Source: Leuctra nigra
Taxonomy: Eukaryota > Arthropoda > Insecta > Plecoptera > Leuctridae
NCBI GenBank assembly: GCA_934045905.1
Contig: OW203762.1
Location: 23,220,345-23,284,344 of the forward strand
Direction of reading: 5' to 3'
DNA: 64,000 bases
Below are positions 41,001 to 46,867 of the stretch, one piece after another (the first letter of the stretch is position 1; the number at the start of each line of letters is the position of its first letter). The position numbers were made by a program, and so were the translations under genes. Under the pieces are notes generated by a model. The model was not told the origin of the DNA. It worked only from the letters and a program-made list of their open reading frames with translations, and did no database searches.

Positions 41001-43489
41001 CCAGCAATCTGCTTGCCCATGGGCTGATAATCCAGCCATCTGCAATGTAACATCATTTCATTGATATGCGAATACAGTTTATTATTCACACTCTACACAT
41101 TTTCACAATTAATAGTAGGTACCTAGATTTTTTGATCCCAAGGCTAGACTCGGAGAACCAGGGGGCCAATTCTTGAGATTCACGTTTTGAAACCGTGTCA
41201 CGGTTTCATTGTTTAAAACGTAAAAAAGTTGAAGGCTAACCAATAGTTGTCAACTGTTTCCAGTTGTATACAATGTAAACGTAAAACGGTTTCAAAACGT
41301 GAATCTCAAGAATTAGCCCCCAGAAGTATGTTCAACTGATCTGGTATACAGAATATAATACCAAATGGCCCGAGGTGTAACCGTGTACCTACCTTTAACT
41401 AAAATAGCAAAAATCTAGAAATGTGATTGTTTTTCAGTTTCTAAACACTTTGGAGATCTGAACTGACTCTCCACGTCTTTAAGGAAAATCAGTCAGTTTC
41501 TATCTAGACTATAAAGTGGTTGCACACATTCTGGTTCTAGTTTTTTTTATTTGAATAGGTATATCCATAAAGTGAGATTGTCCTTCATCCATTAGATTTT
41601 TTTGTCTGGGGCTTAACGTCGCACTGTTCTGCAGCGAGGCTAATGGCGACGGATGAATGATTATGATAATGATTGGGAGATGATGGTGAAGAGTAGTAAG
41701 GATGGAAGGTGGGAAGGAGGCGGTCATTGCCTATTAGTAGGGTACCTTCCTAGCTTTTGCCTGTCGACTGAGGGACAACCACGAAAAAACCCCAGTCAGG
41801 AAGGCGACGGCCGCGGGAATCGAACCCGGGCCTGCGGAATACAAGTTCAGAGCGAAAACCACTCACCCAACCTGTTTAGTTCCATTTCATCCATTTGAGA
41901 TAAATTTGTATATCGCATGAGAATTAAGGAAAATGCAATACCTACTTAGCTTAGCTTTGCTTAGCTTGAAGTAAGCAAAACAACTATTTAACCCTACCCT
42001 GTTAGGTACTTGTATTTTCGTCCATGCTAATCTCATGATAAGAATCTGTTTGGCGGGTTAAATTATTCTGCCTGTTTTATGTCAATCGTGTTTAAACTTG
42101 GTTTACATTTAGGCTCACGGAAGCTAACGTGACTGCAGACACAGCATACCATAGAATAAGGCCCCAAAGGATGCACAGTTCCAAAAACAAATTTATTTCT
42201 AGATAGCTTTGGCGCCTTATTGGTTTTGGACAACACTGGATTTGGCCACTGATGTGACCAAACACATCAGTACAAAATCAGTAATCAGTAAACTGAGAGT
42301 GTTAAAGAGTCTCAATATCGCTGTGAGCAAAGGTGGATTCACACGGCCGTTCCAAACTTCGAGTTTGAAACTCAAGTTTACCGAAGTTCCGAATCGCCGT
42401 TCCAAAAACTCCCGTGTGAACTATGAAAGTTTGAAACTCAATCCTCACAGTTCGAATCTTTTCATAGTTCACACGAAGGTTTTTGGAACGGTGATTCGGA
42501 ACTTCGGCAAACTTGAGTTTTAAACTCGAAGTTTGGAACGGCCAAGTGAATCCACCTCAAGACTGTATGTAGTAACTAGGTAGGTACCTAGTTTGATAAG
42601 ACCTCGTCCTCAGGTACCTATAGGTAGGTAGGTACCTAGATGATCTGGAGGGCTATTCTAAATTTCCATGTCGTGTCGTTTCACGTGATACGGGCTCACT
42701 GCACACTGGAGTGCTATCTATTTAACATGGCAGTGAAGTGACGCCGTGTCAATTGATACGAGACGACAAGGAAATTTAGAATAACCCTCCTGAGTCCTGA
42801 TCAAATAAAATTATGTTAGTCCTAGTAGGTAAGTACCTAGTAGGAGTACAATCAATTATTGATTAGAAGATTGTCCTCTATTCAGTCAATGCTTTGAAAT
42901 TCAGGTCTCTGTAGGACCCAAGGAAAGTACCTAGGACCTACCTAGCAGGTAGGTAGTACCTAATGACATTTATATTTTATAGGGGGTGTGACTACGATCC
43001 CGACAGCCGGGACTTTCAGGTTAAAAAAATAGTCCCGACCGTCGGTTTTACTGGGCAGCCTAAGGAATAAAACTCTCTATGGGTAGACAAATTCGAACTG
43101 GGCAACTTAAAAAAAATTACTCTATGGTTAGGCAGAATTAAAACTTGTGAAAATTACAAATAAAAAAAATGTGCTCCCGGCCGGATTCGAACAGACGACC
43201 TATTGCACCGTGGTCCAGTACGCTATCCATAGCGCTATCTGGACGGTCATACTGAATGCCGTTCTTAACCAGTATATAAATAAACAAGGCCAGTCGGGAC
43301 TATTTTTTTTAACCTGAAAATCCCGGCTGTCGGGATTTTAGTCACTACCTTTTATAGGACCATTAGAATCCCTACATAACCTATCTTTTTAAACAAAACA
43401 TTTATTGTACGTCCGATGGTGTAGATTACTACACTTTTGACAACAGAAATAAATATTTACATGTATTACCTGTCGGGAAGTTTACCCAT
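16992..43489 (-). CDS. DUSP11: DUSP11/PIR1-like RNA 5'-triphosphatase, 5' part of gene (4 exons placed)
   Basis: Family role (known): an atypical dual-specificity phosphatase that removes gamma and beta phosphates from RNA 5' ends, in the nucleus and cytoplasm. Seen: exons at 43470-43489, 40964-41039, 17735-17766 and 16992-17097, all GT-AG, with phases that fit (phase 2, 0, 2, 0). The joined 78 codons start MGKLPDRW, then carry GTKFICFKVPL and a FTPEM segment, and end with DLTNTTRYYN. These match, in order, the DUSP11 N-terminal core (human has GTRFIAFKVPL, then DLTYTQRYY). The capping-enzyme phosphatase domain is related (DLTNTSRFY) but lacks the LDYxPMGxxIxGTxF lead-in, so DUSP11 fits better. 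The HCTHGxNRTG catalytic exon was not found in 1-16991, so the 3' part is presumably outside the window. The gene is head to head with the SR factor. Intron 2 is 23,197 bp and full of satellite repeats. A decayed or truncated gene cannot be excluded. Confidence 0.82.
17735..17766 (-). CDS. DUSP11: DUSP11-like microexon 3
   Basis: A 32-nt exon with a pyrimidine-rich acceptor ending TTCCAG and a strong donor GTGAGT. In phase 0 it reads GMCQDLQGDQ plus CG, and it is the only piece found that links exon 2 (phase 0 end) to exon 4 (phase 2 start). The resulting spacing between VPL and FTPEM is 18 residues, close to the human protein. The inference rests on splice signals and frame rather than on conserved residues. 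Confidence 0.62.
18030..18855. repeat. Higher-order tandem array, about 137-bp unit
   Basis: CAGAGCACACAGAACAGAG recurs at 18251, 18395, 18532, 18669 and 18807 (steps 144, 137, 137, 138). Inside each unit are subrepeats of GAGTGATGAGTGATGAG and GAAGAGTGCAACTATGAGAG. Purine-rich on the plus strand. Confidence 0.9.
19594..19856. repeat. About 73-bp AT-rich tandem array, 3-4 copies
   Basis: ATGACTCGAATT-like landmarks recur at about 19601, 19674, 19749 and 19822. Each unit has CGAGTGAGTTTTATA and an A/T-rich run with AATAATACAAAATAAGCAAA. A more diverged unit may begin near 19478. Confidence 0.8.
19866..22226. repeat. 37-bp satellite-like array, about 63 copies
   Basis: A 2.36-kb array of a 37-bp unit containing CGCACGTGTGTGAAAC and CTAGTACCGCACGTCAACGA. 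Nearly every unit has the palindromes CACGTG and ACTAGT. Variants show higher-order structure: a four-unit block repeats 148 bp apart (19941 and 20089), a three-unit block 111 bp apart (21431 and 21542), and a rare ATTACCG variant recurs 1,111 bp apart (20801 and 21912), about 30 units. It lies in DUSP11 intron 2. The period is not a multiple of three, so it is not protein coding. Confidence 0.96.
22929..23198 (+). mobile_element. tRNA-derived SINE, full-length
   Basis: Plus-strand head GTTGGGTGAGTGGTAACGC with B box GGTTCGATTCC, a body with ACCTTCCATCATTACTACTC, and tail CGATGCAGAACAGTGCGACG with GCCCCAGAC and an A run. Same family as 14079-14362. Confidence 0.85.
23310..23324. repeat. Poly-C run
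   Basis: About 14 consecutive C. A G-quadruplex is possible on the minus strand, and so is an assembly length error. Confidence 0.7.
24285..24453. repeat. Direct duplication of about 80 bp, GGGCCC-rich
   Basis: Two copies of a block with CACATCCACAAGGCAG, then GTGCAGGGCCCAGTGCACGG and further GGGCCC and GTGCAC palindromes. Strong local pairing potential. Confidence 0.8.
26060..26350. other. GC-rich island in DUSP11 intron 2
   Basis: Contains GGTGGCGCC motifs three times (26094, 26201 and, inverted, near 26229) and ATGCAAAT, an octamer-like POU site, at 26116-26123. Possible enhancer. Confidence 0.3.
26520..26706. mobile_element. Foldback (MITE-like) element
   Basis: Ends are imperfect inverted repeats of about 45 bp. 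The left end has TTTACACGG then TTGAACAACTTCTGTGTCAC, and the right end is its complement. A related left end occurs at 24450-24490. Confidence 0.7.
26802..27053 (-). mobile_element. SINE copy, diverged
   Basis: Minus-strand order: head with GGGTTCGTTCCC, GACTGA block, AAGGTCCCC, a GGTCACGACC block and tail CAGTACGACG. Same family as 14079-14362. Confidence 0.7.
27472..27640 (+). repeat. Dispersed repeat, also at 60312-60480
   Basis: Shares ATATTGCCACAAAGTC and AATATCGATTTGTATGGAAG, then CTCGTTTATCTCAGTTTCAT with the copy near CFAP43. Family unknown, non-coding here. Confidence 0.7.
27660..28960. repeat. Old dispersed-repeat family with ACCGTT / AATTTTGC blocks
   Basis: Contains several diverged blocks of the type GGCCACACCGTTC followed by AACTTCAAATTTTGCACG. 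The segment 28005-28065 is a reverse-complement relative of 37690-37745 and of 38125-38170 (GCGTTGATAAGCGAGC and GCATGC blocks). Probably an ancient transposon. Its class is unknown. Confidence 0.45.
32388..32808. mobile_element. Family 1 inverted-repeat element, copy 2 (interrupted)
   Basis: Ends match copy 1 (TCAGAGGT plus AAGGCCGGA, inverted at the right end), and so does the internal TGTCAACAAATACAGTTATA block. The copy is split by another foldback element at 32469-32650. Confidence 0.75.
32469..32650. mobile_element. Foldback element nested in family 1 copy 2
   Basis: 182 bp with inverted ends of about 35 bp: GACGATTCCTAAAAGTAT at the left, and its exact complement ends at 32650. A second paired block has GGCTCTGGTTTC. 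It is absent from copy 1 at 7581-7774. Confidence 0.8.
33510..33605. repeat. AT-rich direct and inverted repeats
   Basis: ATTTTCACTCAAATGTTGAA occurs twice in tandem, then once as an inverted relative (TTTGAGTGAAAATATT). A small cruciform-capable cluster. Confidence 0.7.
33757..33953 (+). mobile_element. SINE copy, shortened
   Basis: Head CACGTTGGCTCAGGGGGTAA, B box eroded, then CCTACTAATAAAGCACGACC and tail GATGCAGAACAGTGCGACGT with TAAACAATAA. Internal deletion relative to 22929-23198. Confidence 0.7.
34509..34810. mobile_element. Palindromic element, family 2, copy A
   Basis: About 300 bp. Ends are inverted CACGGTTCGTCAAA. The centre is a long imperfect palindrome with GACCTCTAGTACGACCTCAA and its complement. 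No coding capacity. Confidence 0.8.
35513..35736. mobile_element. Inverted-repeat element, family 3, copy A
   Basis: Ends are ATAGGTACACTC plus AAATAATAAACGGTACT, inverted at the right end, arms of about 36 bp. About 224 bp with no open frame of note. A lone end-like AGTGTACCTATA occurs near 61515. Confidence 0.8.
37680..39830. repeat. Same old repeat family, with GGTTCC-rich inserts
   Basis: Recurring blocks include CTAGGAAAACGCTC, GAAAGTGCCA and AAATTTCAGA. Two GGTTCC-rich clusters (38580-38735 and 39195-39305) are repeats of GGTTCGGGTTCCGGTTCCGG. A poly-A run lies at about 39741-39758. Confidence 0.5.
40964..41039 (-). CDS. DUSP11: DUSP11-like exon 2
   Basis: A 76-nt exon with acceptor TTGCAG and donor GTGAGT. 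It encodes WLDYQPMGKQIAGTKF followed by ICFKVPLRE. This is the most diagnostic exon of the gene, since GT(R/K)FIxFKVPL is the hallmark N-terminal strand of DUSP11. It enters in phase 2 and leaves in phase 0. Confidence 0.88.
41161..41321. mobile_element. Foldback element in DUSP11 intron 1
   Basis: 161 bp with arms of about 38 bp: GGGGGCCAATTCTTGAGATT at the left, with its complement at the right ending GCCCCC. Also a CACGTTTTGAAACCGT block in both arms. Confidence 0.85.
41597..41876 (-). mobile_element. tRNA-derived SINE in DUSP11 intron 1
   Basis: Close relative of 14079-14362: T run and CTGGGGCTTAACGTCGCACT at the left, GGAATCGAACCCGGGCC and ACTCACCCAACCTG at the right. A possible target duplication TTCATCCATT lies at 41584-41593 and again just beyond the head. 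Confidence 0.85.
42331..42557. mobile_element. Long foldback element in DUSP11 intron 1
   Basis: 227 bp and almost wholly palindromic, with arms of about 100 bp (AGGTGGATTCACACGGCCGT to its complement near TGAATCCACCT). A CAA on both sides may be a 3-bp target duplication. Confidence 0.85.
42647..42790. mobile_element. Foldback element in DUSP11 intron 1
   Basis: 144 bp. Ends GGAGGGCTATTCTAAATTTC and its complement, with further pairing around TGTCGTGTCG and GACGACA. Confidence 0.8.
42983..43349. mobile_element. Inverted-repeat element with 8-bp target duplication and tRNA-like core
   Basis: 367 bp, arms of about 55 bp (GATCCCGACAGCCGGGA and ATAGTCCCGAC blocks, inverted at the right). It is flanked by TTTTATAG at 42975-42982 and 43350-43357. 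An 8-bp duplication is typical of hAT-type transposition. The interior at 43170-43249 is tRNA-like on the minus strand. Non-autonomous. Confidence 0.85.
43170..43249 (-). other. tRNA-like segment inside the hAT-like element
   Basis: On the minus strand it has a D-arm-like TAGCGCTATGGATAGCG followed by a B-box-like GTTCGAATCC and a 3' end GGGAGCAC. Acceptor-stem pairing is poor, so a tRNA-derived relic rather than a working tRNA. Confidence 0.5.
43470..43489 (-). CDS. DUSP11: DUSP11-like exon 1 (start codon)
   Basis: A 20-nt coding start: six codons reading MGKLPD plus AG, followed by donor GTAATA. It joins exon 2 to make PDRWLDY, the same lead-in as other DUSP11 proteins. It was found by searching upstream of exon 2 for a short exon ending in phase 2. 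The exact phase fit and the family match support it. An upstream start in a 5' exon cannot be excluded. Confidence 0.7.
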
Positions 43490-44274
43490 TTTAATTTTAA
43501 ACAAATCACAGAAAGAATGAAATAAAAATAACAATAGTAGGTAATCAGCAAATATTTTGGTAGAGACCTTGAGAAATAAAAACTCTGATTTCTGATTGGT
43601 TGATCATTGATGAGAGCGTACGTCATCAACCAACCATGTGAAGGATACGGCCGCAGTTTAACCAACAATAATAAAATTAAAATATATTATATTACCTCGT
43701 AGTTTTTTTTAATAAACTACAGTTCCCAATAACATATTGATATATAATATATCAGATTACAGAAAATTAGAATTAGATGTAATTTTATATCTGTGAAGAA
43801 CAATTTTTATTGAAATATATTGCATTAAGTTGACACCCTGTCTTCAAAAACCAACTCAAGTGTGAAGTGTCTCTCTCACCTCACTTCACACTGAACAAAC
43901 AAAAGTAAAGTAGCCATTGAAAGATGGTGAATGTTGATCATATTCGGAATATTAGTGTTGTGTACAATTAGATTACCATTTTTAAGTAACGTCTTCGTGA
44001 TTAGCGGGTCTCTGAGTACAACGTCGTATCAGGTAATAACCGCCAATATTTATTACTTACATTGTTTTATTACGTTTATAAGACCGGTGGTTCGTTCACT
44101 TTTAACCTAAAATGGAACACAGTTGGAGGTACGACAGCGTACCGGCAAGTACCTAGTAACTTGCATTGCATACCTAGTAGAGTGGTAGTTACTTCTTATT
44201 AATTCAGTTTATCCATCATAATAAGGTATTCTTTTTCCATAGCAATCATCGAGTGAAAAAAGTAAGAAGACGAG
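43490..44274. promoter_or_regulatory. Head-to-head promoter region of DUSP11-like gene and SR factor
   Basis: The start codons face away from each other 785 bp apart, so both promoters must lie here unless further 5' exons exist. The stretch is AT-rich. I saw no convincing TATA box or CpG-rich core. Shared regulation is inference only. Confidence 0.4.
44033..44242 (+). other. Candidate 5'-UTR intron of the SR factor
   Basis: A donor CAG/GTAATA at 44033 and a pyrimidine-rich acceptor TTTTTCCATAG ending at 44242 would place a 210-nt intron just upstream of the start codon at 44275. It is supported by splice signals only. Confidence 0.3.
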
Positions 44275-46284
44275 ATGTCCGAAATAATGGCCATGACATC
44301 AAATCGGGTCGTCCAAATTACAAACATTGCCCCGCAAGCTACGAGGGATCAAATGCAGACACTATTTGGTTATTTGGGTAAAATTGATGACATCCGCCTC
44401 TATCCTACTATTCGTGATGTAGCTTGCCCCGTTCAGTCTCGAATTTGCTACGTTAAATTCCAAGATCCTACTTGCGTAACCGTGGCACAGCATATGACCA
44501 ACACCGTATTCATCGATCGAGCTCTGATTGTGATTCCTTATCAGAGTTTGGAAATTCCCGATGAACAACGAGCGCTGGAGTTAACTAATAATGGAACATT
44601 GGTTCCTGGCTTGTTCCCCGTAGAGCCCAAACTACCACCTAATGTTGTCAATCAGATCGAAGGAATGCATCCCAACCAAGTTCTTACTACCAGTGATCCA
44701 CGTCTTGTTGTCAACGGCCTGCCGCTTTATCCTCCTCTGCCCGCAACACTGGACGCTCGCAGGATTGAAGAGATCCGCAGAACTCTTCTCGTGTCAAACG
44801 TGGACGAGCTGGTTACACCACTGCAGATAATTGATTTGTTTTCTGAGGTAGTCGAAGTGAAATATGTAAAATTTTGTACCAGGGATGAAGATGGTTCTCG
44901 TCATTGTCTTGTGGAGCTTACTGACCAACACAGTTTGATAGCTGCTTTTCAGGTGAACGGTAGAGAATTGGGTGGTAAACCGATCACGATTTACCATGCC
45001 ACACAAGGTATCGTAAAGCCTCAAGCAAAGAGTAATGAAGCTGCGCAGCGTGAAATCGAAGAAGCAATGTCCAGAGTAAAAGAAGCTCAGAATCTTATTT
45101 CTGCCGCTATCGACCCTGTCATCGGTATGCTCTCTAAGGAGAAGAAGAGAAGTCGCAGTCGTTCTCGACGTTCCCGCTCGCCTTCGCACAGCAGCCGCCA
45201 TTCTAGGAGGTCGAGGTCGCGATCTCGGCGCGGCTCCAGGCGGTCACGTTCAAGGTCGAGGGGGTCGCGCTCGAAACGTTCGCGCTCCAAGTCTAGGGAC
45301 AGGAAACCGAAAGACCGCAGCCCTGGACACTCGTCACGTTCTATTCGATCGAGATCGAGCTCTAGGAGACGATCTCGATCACGGTCCAGAAGGTCCTCGT
45401 CCAAGTCGAAGTCGAAGTCTTCCTCCTCCAGGAGCCGTGACAAGCCTAAAGATAGCCGGAAAGATAAGGATGACAAAAAGGACAGAAAGGAAGATAAGAA
45501 GGAAAAGAAGGATAGCAAAGAAGCTAAAGAAGATTCTAAGGAAGGAAGTAAAGGAGAAGATGTTAAGAAAGAAACTGATCCCAAGACCGATGGTAGCACT
45601 GCAGATAGTGTGGAACCAGGTGAAAAAATTGAATCAAAGGAAAAAGATGTTGAGAAGTCCAAGGAGAAGGAGAAGGATAAAGATAAGGATAAGGAAAAAG
45701 ATAAAGACAAAGAAAAGAGATCAAAAGACAGGTCCAAGGATAGATCCAAAGATTCTAAGGATCGAGTATCGAAATCAAAATCATCCCGGGATAAGTCTCG
45801 CTCTCGTTCTCCAAGTTCCAAGTCTCGGCATCGCTCCCCGGCTCATAAGAAGAGTCACGACTCCCGGCGTCGGAGCAAGTCTCCACACAGCAGCCGGAGC
45901 AAGCGTTCACCCACGAAGAGATCGGGCAGTCCGGGGAAGTCCAAGAAAGAAGATCGAAAGAAAGAGAAATCGGAACGATCTCACGAGAAAGATTCAGAAA
46001 AGGAGAGAAAGAAGAGAGAGAAGAGAGAAGATAGAGATTCAGACAAGTCATCAGGTACAAAGGTACCAAGAAATTACGATGAAGAAGAAGAAGGATTTGA
46101 CACTGCTGAGCCTGAGAAGGAACCTGATGCTGATAATGGACAACAGGTGGAGCCAGAGGGCGAGCAGGATGAGAGCAGAAGTCACACTTCCCAGAGTGAC
46201 GGGGACGATGCCGACGCAAAACCTGATGAGAACCCAGTCGAGGAGGGGACTCCGGAGCCGACGCCGATGTCAGCTACACCGTAA
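44275..46284 (+). CDS. Srp54: SR-type splicing factor, SRSF11/SREK1 (Srp54, rsp-7) family
   Basis: A 669-codon uninterrupted frame. Role (known): a nuclear SR-related protein that binds pre-mRNA and tunes splice-site choice. Seen: an N-terminal RRM at residues about 11-90 with RNP-like strands VVQITNI and RICYVKF, matching SRSF11. A second RRM-like domain follows at about 165-245 (LLVSNV, CLVELTD, GKPITIY), matching SREK1. After the shared helix REIEEAMSRVKEAQ with ISAAI come an RS domain from about residue 287, a long Lys/Glu/Asp-rich stretch and a second RS block. Near residue 600 is the SRSF11-like motif NYDEEEEGFDT, followed by an acidic tail. It looks like the single-copy form of a family that has two members in vertebrates. 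The start is the first in-frame ATG, with another at codon 5. It is head to head with DUSP11 and tail to tail with CFAP43. The long antisense frames here are shadows of the RS repeats. Confidence 0.94.
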   Translation: MSEIMAMTSNRVVQITNIAPQATRDQMQTLFGYLGKIDDIRLYPTIRDVACPVQSRICYVKFQDPTCVTVAQHMTNTVFIDRALIVIPYQSLEIPDEQRALELTNNGTLVPGLFPVEPKLPPNVVNQIEGMHPNQVLTTSDPRLVVNGLPLYPPLPATLDARRIEEIRRTLLVSNVDELVTPLQIIDLFSEVVEVKYVKFCTRDEDGSRHCLVELTDQHSLIAAFQVNGRELGGKPITIYHATQGIVKPQAKSNEAAQREIEEAMSRVKEAQNLISAAIDPVIGMLSKEKKRSRSRSRRSRSPSHSSRHSRRSRSRSRRGSRRSRSRSRGSRSKRSRSKSRDRKPKDRSPGHSSRSIRSRSSSRRRSRSRSRRSSSKSKSKSSSSRSRDKPKDSRKDKDDKKDRKEDKKEKKDSKEAKEDSKEGSKGEDVKKETDPKTDGSTADSVEPGEKIESKEKDVEKSKEKEKDKDKDKEKDKDKEKRSKDRSKDRSKDSKDRVSKSKSSRDKSRSRSPSSKSRHRSPAHKKSHDSRRRSKSPHSSRSKRSPTKRSGSPGKSKKEDRKKEKSERSHEKDSEKERKKREKREDRDSDKSSGTKVPRNYDEEEEGFDTAEPEKEPDADNGQQVEPEGEQDESRSHTSQSDGDDADAKPDENPVEEGTPEPTPMSATP

Positions 46285-46669
46285 GGAAGAAAACATGTGC
46301 CGACATCCAGTTCCATTTTCCATCGAAATGTTTATAGCCGCAGGACTTTGCTTTCAGTGACTGTACATACGTACTCTCATTTCATTTCTTAGTGTTTACT
46401 AAATGTTTAGTAGGTAGGTATACCGATTCTCGTAGAACTTGAAGGAAATAGGTATTTTATCATAGGAATGATTTAAAATCGTGCACTAAAGTAACTAAAG
46501 GTCTAGGTAACTTTCCAAATGTGTCTCAATTTGTACTATAGATACAGGACATTAAAATAGATAAAAGTTGGCAATTTATATCATTTGGGTACCTACCTTT
46601 TTTTTTTTTTACTTTTGTGAAATTATGGCCCTACCTAGATATGTAATTTTAATTGGTGTTTAATAGAAT

Positions 46670-46675
46670 AATAAA
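46670..46675 (+). terminator. Candidate polyadenylation signal of the SR factor
   Basis: AATAAA lies 386 nt after the SR factor stop codon, in an AT-rich 3' region and about 190 bp before the CFAP43 stop on the other strand. The two transcripts may overlap at their 3' ends. Confidence 0.4.
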
Positions 46676-46867
46676 ATTAAATCTAATTATTTAATATTTT
46701 GACATTAATTATTATATGTTGTCAACACATTTTTCCAAATATTGTTGTCATGTCATGTGTAAGTAGGAAAAATTAGATAGAGAGATAATAATTAATTGAA
46801 TTAAATTTAAATCATTTGACTTCTTATGAGTGTTATTTTCTTCTCCCGTGTCTCGTCCATCTCTCGA

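Noticed and set aside
43170..43249. Functional tRNA gene
   Set aside because: The acceptor stem does not pair and the segment sits inside an inverted-repeat element.
45087..45821. 244-codon minus-strand frame over the SR factor
   Set aside because: Antisense shadow of the RS and Lys/Glu-rich repeats. Its Leu/Ser/Asp bias follows directly from the sense codons.
45437..46360. 307-codon plus-strand frame overlapping the SR factor
   Set aside because: Shifted-frame shadow of low-complexity Lys/Glu/Arg codons.
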